Notes under the pieces: generated by a model
The model's database searches: none
The model's input: only the letters and a program-made list of their open reading frames with translations
What the model was told of the DNA's origin: nothing
In this document: one piece after another, positions 34,172-43,042 of the stretch
How the letters are laid out: each line of letters opens with the position of its first letter
Position numbering within the stretch: the stretch's first letter is position 1
From: Ignavibacteria bacterium
GTDB lineage: Bacteria; Bacteroidota; Ignavibacteria; Tepidaquicellales; OLB5
Direction: 5' to 3'
DNA length: 64,000 bases
NCBI GenBank assembly: GCA_017303675.1
Contig: JAFLBX010000002.1
Coordinates: 434,001 to 498,000, forward strand
Made by a program: the position numbers and the translations under genes

Positions 34172-34528
34172 TTAAATAATGAGTGCGGATTTCCGTAAAT
34201 ATGTTTCCTGTGAGCGCCACAGTGAAATATTGCCGGAATCAAGAATGCGATAAGTTATCAGATCTATTTTATGGTTAACAGACTTTGATATATTTTTAAC
34301 TATTGATTGAAATGAAATACCCGAGCGTTTAAAGATGAGCGCAAAAAGGAGGATAATGAAGCCGGAAGAATTTGCGTTTGCCGGGTCTGTGGGATTGTAA
34401 TAAAACGCCAGCCATATCATTGACATAGCGGTAAAAATTATCATCCAGAACCTGGTATTATAGCCTGCTGTATGGGGAGTAAGCCTTTTCCAATAAAGAT
34501 TATTACATAACTTTCGGTAGAATTCCAT
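34172..34528 (-). CDS. Small membrane protein, unknown
   Basis: From ATG 34528 the product is 118 aa: a basic start (EFYRKLCNNLYWKRL), two membrane segments (FWMIIFTAMSMIWLAFYY and SSGFIILLFALIF) and a basic C-terminus. The frame is open upstream to 34663, but those residues lack a convincing start context. No family recognised. It lies between hpnC and the 204-aa protein; reality as a gene is moderately likely. Confidence 0.45.
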   Translation of the reverse strand: MEFYRKLCNNLYWKRLTPHTAGYNTRFWMIIFTAMSMIWLAFYYNPTDPANANSSGFIILLFALIFKRSGISFQSIVKNISKSVNHKIDLITYRILDSGNISLWRSQETYLRKSALII

Positions 34529-34750
34529 AGTTAAAAAGTTATTCAAAACCCAAATAACTTTTGACAGAAATTCGCTTTTAAGCAGTAATTTTATTTGAAG
34601 TAAAATGTTCAAATTCTGTTTGATTTTATACGTAAAGTTAAGGAAATATGTTTGAAATGTCAATTAAATCAAAAATTTAATCTGTACACTTGTGTATAGA
34701 TAAGAAGAGATAATTATTGTAGCGATAAAAGTCATATTTTGTGAAAAAAA

Positions 34751-34770
34751 TTAACCACTAATTTCACGAA
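34751..34770. repeat. TTAACCACTAATTTCACGAA repeat, left copy
   Basis: Belongs to a repeat family of the form TTAACCACTAATT...CACGAA. It is inverted relative to 35402-35434. It contains the stop codon and last codons (VREISG) of the 204-aa protein gene. Confidence 0.7.
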
Positions 34771-35365
34771 CCTGATTGTTTCGTTTATTTGATCTCTTCC
34801 TCAAATAAAGTAGAATTTGATATAGTACCAATAACAGAAATAGAAATGTAACTATGTGCGAAAGGTAGTTTGCTATGATAGGAAAGATATTTTTATTAAG
34901 CACTTCTGTTAAGAATCCATCCTTATCGAACTTTAAATTGTCTTCGTTAATTTCTACATTTGCTGAATATTTGATATATTCTAAATCTACATATCCATAA
35001 TTTCCATTTTTCTTCATAACTACCATACTTCTTGTCCTGCCCTCTATATCAAACACTTCAGAAACAGATATCCCCTTAACCGTTAAGAAAATCCATATAA
35101 TATTTCCATTATTATCCAAATAGTAAACAGGTGAGAACAATTTTGAGTTATTAACTAAACTTAATTTGCCCGGAGTTGATGCTAGAAAATCAATGCTAGG
35201 TAATAACTTTAGCGTCATAAATGGAATTATAAAAACAGAAATCAGAACAATTCTTCCAATTCTTTGACTTGGTCTAGTCCTAAATACCATTATAAACAAC
35301 AAAATGGAGATAACGTCAATAGATAATATTATATAACATGCAACTTCAGGAAAGTAATACAACAT
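34751..35365 (-). CDS. 204-aa membrane protein bracketed by inverted repeats
   Basis: Two or three N-terminal membrane segments (residues about 8-55), a soluble beta-rich centre with a YVDLEYIKYSANVEIN stretch (about 60-160) and a last membrane segment (about 165-190) with a basic tail. AT-rich compared with the neighbouring permease gene. No family recognised. Its final residues and stop are encoded by a copy of the TTAACCACTAAT repeat, and an inverted copy lies 36 bp before its start. It therefore looks like an inserted unit in the transporter cluster. Confidence 0.6.
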   Translation of the reverse strand: MLYYFPEVACYIILSIDVISILLFIMVFRTRPSQRIGRIVLISVFIIPFMTLKLLPSIDFLASTPGKLSLVNNSKLFSPVYYLDNNGNIIWIFLTVKGISVSEVFDIEGRTRSMVVMKKNGNYGYVDLEYIKYSANVEINEDNLKFDKDGFLTEVLNKNIFPIIANYLSHIVTFLFLLLVLYQILLYLRKRSNKRNNQVREISG

Positions 35366-35401
35366 AAATAAGAATAGTTATATTTTGGGGTTTACAATAA
35401 T

Positions 35402-35434
35402 GTAATTAGTGTAATTTGTGTAATTCGTGGTTAA
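35402..35434. repeat. GTAATTAGTG...TTCGTGGTTAA repeat, right copy
   Basis: Contains GTAATTAGTGTAATTTGTG, made of three short AATT(A/T)GTG-like units, then TAATTCGTGGTTAA, which is the inverted complement of the left copy at 34751. Confidence 0.7.
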
Positions 35435-35457
35435 CGCTTTTGATTTTCTATCATATT

Positions 35458-36693
35458 TTACTCATACCGCAAAGCATCTATCGGATTAAGCTTAGCTGCT
35501 TTGAAAGCAGGGTAGGTGCCGAAGATTATACCGATAAGCGAGCATACTATCACGCCGATTGCTACCCAGTCATATGGTATGGTTACAGGGAAACTGAATA
35601 TTGAGCCCAGCAGGTTACCGATTCCAATTCCAACGGCTATGCCGATAAGTCCCCCTAACTCACATAGCAATATTGCTTCAAATAAAAACTGCGTTAATAT
35701 ATTGCTGCGCTTTGCGCCGATAGCCATCCTGATGCCGATTTCTTTGGTACGCTCAGTTACAGTTACGAGCATGATATTCATAATACCGATTCCAGCCGCT
35801 ATCAGTGAGATAAATGATATTACACCCGCGCCGTATTTAAAATAGATAGTAAAATTATTAGCTTCGCGTACAAGTGATTCATTCGACCAAATTTCAAAAT
35901 CATTTTCTTCACCCGGGGGAACTTTCCTTATTTGCCTCATGAGCCCGATAACTTCTTCCTGGGTTTCATCAAGCTGCGCTTTGCTGTATGCTGATACCGT
36001 AATGTTAAGTGAGCGGTCTCTGCGCGCGCCGTATATTTTATCCATTGTGTATAATGGAACCAATACAATATTATCCTGACTTTGTCCGAGATTTTCACCT
36101 TTAGCTGTAAGTACACCTATAATTGTAAAACGATTTCCGTCAATTTCAATTTCCTTTTCAAGCGGGGAAGTGAATGGGAAAAGCTTATCAACTACTTCCA
36201 TACCGACTACAGCTATATTTCTGGTTGATTTTACTTCATCTTCCGTGAAAAATCTTCCCTCGTTTAAAGTGTGATTGTTTGCCGGTAAGAACTCAGTTGT
36301 TACACCCGCCATTTGAAAGTTAGGATTAGTCTGTCCGCTGCCGTATTTAACTGTTTTACCTCCTGACCAGTCCTCAAGTCCGATATACTTTGGAAGCACT
36401 GCAAGCTCTTTAAGCCTATACCCTTCATCAATGGTGATAGGTTTTCGTTTTTCATATTTACGCCATCTGCCGGGTCCGCTAACAAACGATGCCGGCCACT
36501 TCTGCACCTGGAAGGTGCTTGTTCCAAGCTGGCTGAGACCGCTATCTATACCTTTTTGCAAAGCATCAAGCAGCGTCATAACCCCGATGATGGAAAATAC
36601 ACCGATAATGATTCCGAGCAATGTGAGTGAAGCCCTGAGTTTGTTTGCCCTGATGGAATTGAGAGCCGAAATTAATGCTTCCTTGATGTTCAT
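35458..36693 (-). CDS. MacB/FtsX-type ABC permease (second of two)
   Basis: 411 aa. One N-terminal membrane helix (LRASLTLLGIIIGVFSIIGVMTL), a MacB periplasmic core domain (about 45-260) and three C-terminal helices of the FtsX domain. It includes ERTKEIGIRMAIGAKRSNI and ends LNPIDALRYE. It lacks an ATPase domain, so it depends on a separate ATPase, most likely the one at 40963-41694. The first two periplasmic segments resemble the permease at 38162-39388, so the two could pair as a heterodimer. Confidence 0.9.
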   Translation of the reverse strand: MNIKEALISALNSIRANKLRASLTLLGIIIGVFSIIGVMTLLDALQKGIDSGLSQLGTSTFQVQKWPASFVSGPGRWRKYEKRKPITIDEGYRLKELAVLPKYIGLEDWSGGKTVKYGSGQTNPNFQMAGVTTEFLPANNHTLNEGRFFTEDEVKSTRNIAVVGMEVVDKLFPFTSPLEKEIEIDGNRFTIIGVLTAKGENLGQSQDNIVLVPLYTMDKIYGARRDRSLNITVSAYSKAQLDETQEEVIGLMRQIRKVPPGEENDFEIWSNESLVREANNFTIYFKYGAGVISFISLIAAGIGIMNIMLVTVTERTKEIGIRMAIGAKRSNILTQFLFEAILLCELGGLIGIAVGIGIGNLLGSIFSFPVTIPYDWVAIGVIVCSLIGIIFGTYPAFKAAKLNPIDALRYE

Positions 36694-36707
36694 CTATTTA
36701 GAATAAT

Positions 36708-37316
36708 TTAATCTTCGAAAGTTCGATACCAATTTTTTTCAATTTCCCAGTTATTAGATGGGTCACGCCTCAAAATATTCTGAATACGTTCAATTTCATA
36801 AGGATTGTTTGTATAAATTAAATGGGTTGATGGTGAGCTAAAGAAGTTTCTGAATATCCAAAAAGTCACTGTTACATGGTCCGAGCTATCTATTCTGTTT
36901 ATTACTATATCATTACCCCCATTAGAAATTACCGGGAATTCATATGGTAATTCACAAAGATCCTTACTCCAGCTTACATTTGGATTCAACTGTCTATTTT
37001 TTACCATTTGAACTATTTCGATTCTTTTAGAGTAGAAAATGAACCAATCAATCTTTTCAAGAACTTTATTAACTGGATGTGGATAGATTGTTAAAAAGAA
37101 TAATACTGTAATTAGACCATACTGTATTTTCTTGCTCTTAGTTAAGTTTTCGTCACTTTTTGATATTTTTACTGTTTTTATTATGGCAAATAGCAAGAAT
37201 ATAAAAAGAATTAAAAGCCATTCTAAAGCTAGTAAAAAATATGGGACAAAATAAAAGTTAATTATTGTCAATATGCCCCAAGCAAAAATAATCAATATTG
37301 ATTTAAGCAGACTCAA
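36708..37316 (-). CDS. 202-aa membrane protein, unknown
   Basis: Three N-terminal hydrophobic segments (residues about 5-45 and 68-82) followed by a soluble domain of about 110 residues with LCELPYEFPVISNGGNDIVINRI and VTVTFWIFRNFF. AT-rich. No family recognised. Its stop is 15 bp before the start of the downstream permease gene, so co-transcription is likely. Confidence 0.6.
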   Translation of the reverse strand: MSLLKSILIIFAWGILTIINFYFVPYFLLALEWLLILFIFLLFAIIKTVKISKSDENLTKSKKIQYGLITVLFFLTIYPHPVNKVLEKIDWFIFYSKRIEIVQMVKNRQLNPNVSWSKDLCELPYEFPVISNGGNDIVINRIDSSDHVTVTFWIFRNFFSSPSTHLIYTNNPYEIERIQNILRRDPSNNWEIEKNWYRTFED

Positions 37317-37329
37317 ACTACATCAATCT

Positions 37330-37479
37330 CTACCTGTTTTTAACTTTGCCGCTTAAAGATCTTTTAATACTTTTTACGCGGGTTTTTTCTGCCTCTGTTT
37401 TATCAGCAGCAGTATCTTTTTTCTTTTTCTTTTTGCGTATAAGCAATTGTGTCGTAGCTGTTGATTTTATTACCGGCAT
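37330..37479 (-). CDS. Very small basic protein (possible)
   Basis: 49 aa starting at ATG 37479: PVIKSTATTQLLIRKKKKKK followed by a charged Ala/Glu/Lys region and a basic end. The sequence is unusually Lys-rich and shows no domain. Correct strand and spacing for the operon. No clear ribosome site, and the size is close to chance, so treat as tentative. Confidence 0.3.
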   Translation of the reverse strand: MPVIKSTATTQLLIRKKKKKKDTAADKTEAEKTRVKSIKRSLSGKVKNR

Positions 37480-37511
37480 AAAATTATTACTATTTTGTTT
37501 TTTCTATCAAT

Positions 37512-37675
37512 CGGGACTAAAGTCCCGAAAGGAGAGGAATTTTTTTTCCCCGACCTGAAGGTCGGGGCTAATCAAAAAAGCAAACAAATTGGTTTTTAAA
37601 GTGTTACCCTTTTTTGAGTAGCCACGAGCTTTAGCTCGTGGATTAATAACAAAAAGCATGAGCGGCTTTAGCCGC
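37512..37675. repeat. Array of four different short hairpins
   Basis: CGGGACTAAAGTCCCG (37512-37527), CCCCGACCTGAAGGTCGGGG (37548-37567), CCACGAGCTTTAGCTCGTGG (37622-37641) and GCGGCTTTAGCCGC (37662-37675). Each is a near-perfect stem on a four-base CTAAAG- or CTTTAG-type centre, but with different stem sequence. They lie in the gap within the transporter cluster. Confidence 0.75.
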
Positions 37676-37692
37676 AATTTCCAAATTAAATT

Positions 37693-38115
37693 TTACTTTA
37701 TATAAAAATCTCTTTGGAAAATAAACTGATCCGTTTCAAACTCACATAGATACCTTCCCGGGGGATAAGTGCAATTGCTTGACCTGCAGAATTCCATTTC
37801 CCATCTTACCCTGAATACGCCGGCTTTTAATGTCTGGTCATTAATAAGATACATTAGTGTATTACCGCTTGTATCGCTGACAGAAAGCTTGAGGGTCGTT
37901 TTTAATGGAATATCGAGATCAACCCTTATGACATACTTTGTCTGCATTTTATCAAGCTTGATGATCACATCGCTGATGTTGTATTCTGCAGGGACGTCCT
38001 TCTTTGTCCTGCGAATAACAACATCACTTGTATCTTTATCGATTATCTGTGAAAGTAAATCAGATCCTGTAATTAAAAGAACTAATGAAAAAAATATTTT
38101 AAAACATGCTTTAAT
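37693..38115 (-). CDS. Small secreted protein, probably with ATT start
   Basis: The frame reads a full signal peptide (KACFKIFFSLVLLITGSDLLSQ) and then a domain of about 115 residues with a strand pattern LDIPLKTTLKLSVSDTSGNTLMYL. It ends near YPPGRYLCEFETDQFIFQRDFYIK, which suggests an Ig-like or FlgD-like bracket domain. Two Cys (CRSSNC) may form a disulfide. No ATG, GTG or TTG lies before the signal peptide. ATT at 38115 follows AAGGAA by 7-8 nt and is the best start. It begins 46 bp after the permease stop. Confidence 0.55.
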   Translation of the reverse strand: MKACFKIFFSLVLLITGSDLLSQIIDKDTSDVVIRRTKKDVPAEYNISDVIIKLDKMQTKYVIRVDLDIPLKTTLKLSVSDTSGNTLMYLINDQTLKAGVFRVRWEMEFCRSSNCTYPPGRYLCEFETDQFIFQRDFYIK

Positions 38116-38161
38116 ATTATTATTTCCTTATGAGATCCTTCACTTCGTTCAGGATATATAA

Positions 38162-39388
38162 TTATTCATACCGCAGTGCATCAACCGGGTCAAGCTTTGA
38201 AGCTGAGAGGGCAGGGAAGAATCCGGCAACAATGCCCGCAAATGCCGAAATTCCCAGCGCAAGCACAACAACCCACAGCGGCATGACCGTAGGGAGCAAT
38301 ACAGCATTTATAACAAGACTCAACGGGAATGCGATCATAAGTCCAACCAAACCACCGACAACGCAGATAGTAACTGCTTCAATTAAAAACTGCAGCATTA
38401 TTGTAACGCGCTTCGCACCAATTGCTTTGCGTATGCCAATTTCCTTTGTTCTTTCTTTAACACTTACGAACATGATATTCGCTATACCAATTGATCCAAC
38501 TATCAGCGAAAGCAAAGTAATTGCAGTTCCTATAGTTTTTATAAGTCCGGTCAATGATTCATATGTCTGCTTAAAAGCTTCCTGCTGGTTTACGCCAAAA
38601 TCATCTTTTCCGCCTATGGGAATTCTGCGTGCTCTTTTCATAACAGCCCTGACTTCTTCCTTGGTATCTTCAAGAGCTTCAACTGTGGGAGCTTTAACAT
38701 TAATTGTAAGTGATCTTCTTGTTCCGAAGATCTTAAAAAATTTATTTATGGGAATGATTATCCTGTTATCAAGGCTGAAGAGTCCAAGCATTGAGCCCAT
38801 TTTTTCATAAGTACCTATTATTTTGAAATTATGTCCGTTTACCTGGATAACTTTACCAATTGGATCGATACCCTGGAAAAATGATTCTTTGATATCATAG
38901 CCAATCACACAAACGCCCCAGCCGCCATCTGATTCACGTTTTGTGAAGAACCTGCCCTCATCAACTTCCAGTCCCAGAGTCCGCTGGTATTCCTCAGTCG
39001 TGCCAAAAACAGGAATATTTTCGCTTGTAAAATCCTGGTATGTTACAAGTCCGGCAGAGCCAACTGTTGGACAGATTGATTCAGCATTGTTCATATTTTC
39101 TGCGAACAATTCGTAATCCTGCCAGGTAATATCGCGCCTGTTGCGGTAAACATCCCAATCTTCTTTTCCGAACCATTCGAATTTCTGTATATAAAGGACA
39201 TCTGCTCCGACTGCGGAAATACTTTTTTCAAATGCAAGGTTAATTCCTTCAATTGCTGTCTGTAGTGTAGTAACGGTCATAATACCAATCACTATTCCAA
39301 GAGTCGCAAGAAAAGACCTTACCTTATTTGCCCTGATGGAATTCAGAGAAATTACGATACCTTCTTTTATTTCAGTAAAAAAATTCAA
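38162..39388 (-). CDS. MacB/FtsX-type ABC permease (first of two)
   Basis: 408 aa. Domain order: N-terminal helix (FLATLGIVIGIMTVTTLQTA), MacB_PCD periplasmic domain (about 45-260), then the FtsX domain with KERTKEIGIRKAIGAKRVTIMLQFL and the ending LDPVDALRYE. No ATPase domain. Located between the TPR protein and the small secreted protein in the tolC-macA-ATPase cluster. Confidence 0.9.
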   Translation of the reverse strand: MNFFTEIKEGIVISLNSIRANKVRSFLATLGIVIGIMTVTTLQTAIEGINLAFEKSISAVGADVLYIQKFEWFGKEDWDVYRNRRDITWQDYELFAENMNNAESICPTVGSAGLVTYQDFTSENIPVFGTTEEYQRTLGLEVDEGRFFTKRESDGGWGVCVIGYDIKESFFQGIDPIGKVIQVNGHNFKIIGTYEKMGSMLGLFSLDNRIIIPINKFFKIFGTRRSLTINVKAPTVEALEDTKEEVRAVMKRARRIPIGGKDDFGVNQQEAFKQTYESLTGLIKTIGTAITLLSLIVGSIGIANIMFVSVKERTKEIGIRKAIGAKRVTIMLQFLIEAVTICVVGGLVGLMIAFPLSLVINAVLLPTVMPLWVVVLALGISAFAGIVAGFFPALSASKLDPVDALRYE

Positions 39389-39402
39389 TTTATGAAAGTA
39401 GT

Positions 39403-40917
39403 TTATTTGGAAAGCTCATTTTTGATCTTTCCGTCCATTGAATCCTTGAAATCATATTCATAATCAATATCCTGTGCAATATCAAAATTCTTTTGTGCTT
39501 CGGAACGGTTGCCCATTCTTAAATAACATCTTCCTATTTGAAAATAAGCTTCCGGTACAAGCCACTTTTCATTTGCGGGATTTAATGACAGGTTCATTTT
39601 AAACTGTTCGATAGCTTTGTTGTAATCCTTCTGTTTGTAATATAACTGGCCTAATCCGTGATTGATCTGGGCTTTAATATCATCGCTGTAGTTTGCTCCG
39701 GGTGTATTTAAAAGAGTGTTGTAATCTTTAGCAGCTTCAGTCAATTTTCCGGTTGCACGGTTGTTATCAGCAGCAATTAATAATGAATCAGTAACCGTAA
39801 GTGGAACGGCTTCTCTTTCCCTTAGCTTTCTCAGCCAGTATTTTTCCCATTGGTTTTCATCTTTAATATCGGTTCTCGCCCTGCGGTAATATTCCATAGC
39901 AGCGTTTCTGTCACCCATCAATTCCAGTGAAACCCCGGTGCTGTAGAGCCTGTTATTCTGGTTATCATCTTTGGTAAGAATTGAAATGAACAGCTTGCCG
40001 TATTCCGCTGATTTGGAATAATTGTTCATCCTGAAATAAGCATTACTCAGAGCGCCGTAGGCGGTACGGAAAATTATCTCGTTATTTTTACCTTTATTGT
40101 ATTCCAGTGATCTTTCATAAGCCTCAACTGCTTCTTTCATTTTATCCTGCTGGGCAAGCAGTCCGCCCCATAACATCCATACTGCGGGACTTTCAGGGTA
40201 CTTTGTCTTTAATGACTGTGCATAGCCTTCAGATTCAGGATAATTCTCTTCGCGCCATAACATTAAAGTAAGATAAAATTTAGCTTCGCTGTTGGTATAT
40301 GTACCTTTTTCTGATGCGATCTTTAAAAGCCGTTTTCCTTCATCCCTGTTACCCGAAAATCCGAGAATATCGGTTAGCCACTGAAGCTTTCTTGGAATAA
40401 AGCTTGCGAGGTAATTATATACTCCGAGTCCGAGAGCTGCATCATGGTAATTCGGATTTTTTTCAAGTACAAAAGTGAGGTTATTACTGCCGTCCTTAAT
40501 TTCAGATGCGGCTTTAAGATAGTTTTCACCCATAAATCCAATTGCAAAGGCGCGTATAGTGTAGGTCCAGCCAAGGTATAATCTCGCATCAAGGTCATTT
40601 TCATTTTTATCGATAACATTTTCGCATTTTTCAACAAGCTTATCGCTCAGGTTCATAAATGTTTCAAAGTCAGTTTTGTTGCGGGTAAGCATTGCCTTCC
40701 AGTAATAAATTGTCTGCTCAAAAAAATGTCCTCTTAGATCATTTGGCGCAGAATTTTTAGCTTCCTGGAATTTAGCAAGAGCTCCCGGAAAATCCATATT
40801 GTATTCAGCATCGATACCTTCTGATATCAGTGTATGTATTTTTCCGAAATCCTGAGCAGCAGTATAGCTGCCGATTACCGATAATAAAATAAAAATGTTC
40901 AGATACTTTTTTAACAA
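39403..40917 (-). CDS. Secreted TPR protein of the export operon
   Basis: 504 aa. A signal peptide (ending near SYTAAQ) is followed by tetratricopeptide repeats through most of the length, for example YLGWTYTIRAFAI, YGALSNAYFRMNNYSKSAEYGKLF, HGLGQLYYKQKDYNKAIEQFKMNL and EAYFQIGRCYLRMGNRSEAQKNF. Periplasmic or outer-membrane facing. It sits between the ATPase and first permease genes, implying a role as scaffold or substrate-capture factor of the transporter; this is inferred from position only. Confidence 0.8.
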   Translation of the reverse strand: MLKKYLNIFILLSVIGSYTAAQDFGKIHTLISEGIDAEYNMDFPGALAKFQEAKNSAPNDLRGHFFEQTIYYWKAMLTRNKTDFETFMNLSDKLVEKCENVIDKNENDLDARLYLGWTYTIRAFAIGFMGENYLKAASEIKDGSNNLTFVLEKNPNYHDAALGLGVYNYLASFIPRKLQWLTDILGFSGNRDEGKRLLKIASEKGTYTNSEAKFYLTLMLWREENYPESEGYAQSLKTKYPESPAVWMLWGGLLAQQDKMKEAVEAYERSLEYNKGKNNEIIFRTAYGALSNAYFRMNNYSKSAEYGKLFISILTKDDNQNNRLYSTGVSLELMGDRNAAMEYYRRARTDIKDENQWEKYWLRKLREREAVPLTVTDSLLIAADNNRATGKLTEAAKDYNTLLNTPGANYSDDIKAQINHGLGQLYYKQKDYNKAIEQFKMNLSLNPANEKWLVPEAYFQIGRCYLRMGNRSEAQKNFDIAQDIDYEYDFKDSMDGKIKNELSK

Positions 40918-40962
40918 AATTACCCCTTATGTTTAAATATTGAATATTTGAAAATTGATCTA

Positions 40963-41694
40963 TTAATTTAAAACAGCAGCTGCCTTTTCACTTTTGTATT
41001 TTAAACCTTTTTCGGTTTCCTTATCAGTTTCAATAAGTCCGTCACGTAGCCTAATTACCCTGTGAGCGTGTTCTGCAATGAAATCTTCATGTGTTACTAA
41101 TATAATAGTATTTCCCTGGGAATGCAGGTTATCAAACAATTCCATTATTTCATCGCCTGTTTTTGAATCAAGATTACCGGTTGGCTCATCAGCAAGAATT
41201 ATAGAAGGCTTATTAACCAGCGCTCTTGCTATTGCAACACGCTGCCTCTGTCCGCCGGAAAGCTCATTGGGTTTATGTTTCATCCTGTCCTGCAATCCTA
41301 CTTTTACCAGTGCTTCTTCAGCCTGTTCCATTCTTACTGTTTTTGAAAGTCCGGCGTAAATAAGGGGAAGCTCAACATTATGCAATGCGTTTGAACGGGG
41401 GAGAAGATTAAAAGTCTGGAACACGAACCCGATTTCTTTGTTTCGAACTGTTGCAAGATCATTATCATCCATTTCACTTACATTCTGCCCGTTTAATTCA
41501 TAGTAACCCGAAGTTGGAGTATCAAGACAGCCGATAATATTCATCATTGTGGATTTGCCTGAACCTGAGGGTCCCATGATAGCCACATACTCATTTTTGT
41601 GAATGGTCATGGAAACACCTTTAAGCGCGTAAAGCTCTTCTGTACCCATTACATAAAGCTTTACAATATCTTTGGTTTTGATTATTTCTTCCAA
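40963..41694 (-). CDS. ABC transporter ATPase, MacB/LolD type
   Basis: 243 aa. Walker [14 protein letters not shown]-loop VFQTFNLLP, signature [15 protein letters not shown], Walker [13 protein letters not shown] and the H-loop LVTHE. It belongs to the lipoprotein/macrolide exporter group that works with FtsX permeases. Probably powers the permeases at 38162 and 35458. Starts 6 bp after the MacA-like gene. Confidence 0.93.
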   Translation of the reverse strand: MEEIIKTKDIVKLYVMGTEELYALKGVSMTIHKNEYVAIMGPSGSGKSTMMNIIGCLDTPTSGYYELNGQNVSEMDDNDLATVRNKEIGFVFQTFNLLPRSNALHNVELPLIYAGLSKTVRMEQAEEALVKVGLQDRMKHKPNELSGGQRQRVAIARALVNKPSIILADEPTGNLDSKTGDEIMELFDNLHSQGNTIILVTHEDFIAEHAHRVIRLRDGLIETDKETEKGLKYKSEKAAAVLN

Positions 41695-41699
41695 AACGG

Positions 41700-43004
41700 T
41701 TACTCTTCCTTATCCGTTTTTTTCTTTACTTCATTATCGATCTTAACTATAGAACCTTCTTCAAGCTCTTTGCTTATCGATTTATACGGTCCTTTTACAA
41801 CAACCTGGTCAGGCTGGAGCCCTTCAAGGATTTCTATGTACCTGTCATCGCTGATACCGGTTTTAACCTGGACCATTTTTACCTTTGTGGGTGAGCCTTC
41901 TTCAACCACAAATACAACTTCTTTTGGTTTTTCCTTTTTCTTCAGGTTCTCATCGGATTTCCTTTTAACTTCATCTCCTGAATCTTCTTCCTTCTTTTCA
42001 TCTTCCCTGGCAGTTACACTTTGAATTGGGATTGTAATTACATCTGCTTTTGAATTTACTTTAATATCAGCATTGCATGACATTCCGGGTTTAAGCTGTA
42101 CATCCTGATCTATTATTCTTATCTTAACAATAAAATTAATTACCTGCTCCTGTGTGCCGGTACCCTTTGATTTTGCTGAATTGGATATTTCGTAAACATA
42201 ACCTTTGATAATTCTGTCCGGGAAGGCATCAACTTCAACTTCAGCGGTATCGCCCAGCTTAACGTTGGTAATATCTGTTTCACTAACTTCAATTTCAGCA
42301 TCCATAGTAGAAAGGTCTGAAACGGTCATAATAACACTGCCTGCCATTTGCTGCGTACCAACAACTTTTTCACCAATTTCATTATTCAATGCGGTAACAA
42401 TGCCATCCATATTTGCGCGGATAGTGGCTTTCGAAAGATCCTGTGAGCTTTGCTGAAGCAAAGCCTGGTTCTGCCTTACATTAGCATTAGAGCTTTTAAC
42501 ATTTGATACAGCAACATCGTAAGCAATTCTTGCATTATCAAGGTCTGATTGAGATACGAGCCCGCTCTGGAAAAGCTGCTCAGTTCTCTGCAGCTCAAGC
42601 TGCGCTTTTTTAAGATTATTTTCTGCTACTTCTACCTGGGTACGTGAATACTGAACGCCTGCCTGCTGCTGGTTAATTCTGGCTCCGTAAGTTTCCGCTT
42701 TTATCTTAACAAGCAAGTCGCCTTTTTTAACCGTGTCACCTTCTTTAAAAGGCAGCTGGACAATTTCACCGCTTATCTCAGCTGAAATATCCACCTTGGT
42801 TTCCGGGTTAATTGTACCTGTACCTGAAACTACCTGTGTAACATTCCGCTTCATTACTTTTTCAGTCTGAACAGTTACAAGCTTATCTTTTTTACCTGAT
42901 GCAATAACAGCTACTATTATCAAGATAACAACAACTCCAATTATTGAAAATAACAGGAGCTTTTTGCTTTTCTTTTTCTTTGCTACGGGTTTAATATCTG
43001 CCAT
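41700..43004 (-). CDS. MacA-like periplasmic adaptor (membrane fusion protein)
   Basis: 434 aa. Basic N-terminus, one membrane anchor ([22 protein letters not shown]), a lipoyl half ([29 protein letters not shown]), a long alpha-helical hairpin (about 115-185) for TolC docking, the second lipoyl half, then beta-barrel and membrane-proximal domains. A Lys/Glu-rich insertion (KKKEKPKE, about residue 350) interrupts the last domain. It bridges the inner-membrane permease and TolC. Confidence 0.9.
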   Translation of the reverse strand: MADIKPVAKKKKSKKLLLFSIIGVVVILIIVAVIASGKKDKLVTVQTEKVMKRNVTQVVSGTGTINPETKVDISAEISGEIVQLPFKEGDTVKKGDLLVKIKAETYGARINQQQAGVQYSRTQVEVAENNLKKAQLELQRTEQLFQSGLVSQSDLDNARIAYDVAVSNVKSSNANVRQNQALLQQSSQDLSKATIRANMDGIVTALNNEIGEKVVGTQQMAGSVIMTVSDLSTMDAEIEVSETDITNVKLGDTAEVEVDAFPDRIIKGYVYEISNSAKSKGTGTQEQVINFIVKIRIIDQDVQLKPGMSCNADIKVNSKADVITIPIQSVTAREDEKKEEDSGDEVKRKSDENLKKKEKPKEVVFVVEEGSPTKVKMVQVKTGISDDRYIEILEGLQPDQVVVKGPYKSISKELEEGSIVKIDNEVKKKTDKEE

Positions 43005-43042
43005 AAAAATATTATTTAAATTTCTCCTTTAATTCACAAGTA

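Noticed and set aside
37512-37675. Four hairpins as tRNA or riboswitch elements.
   Set aside because: No cloverleaf or known aptamer can be formed; each is an independent short stem.
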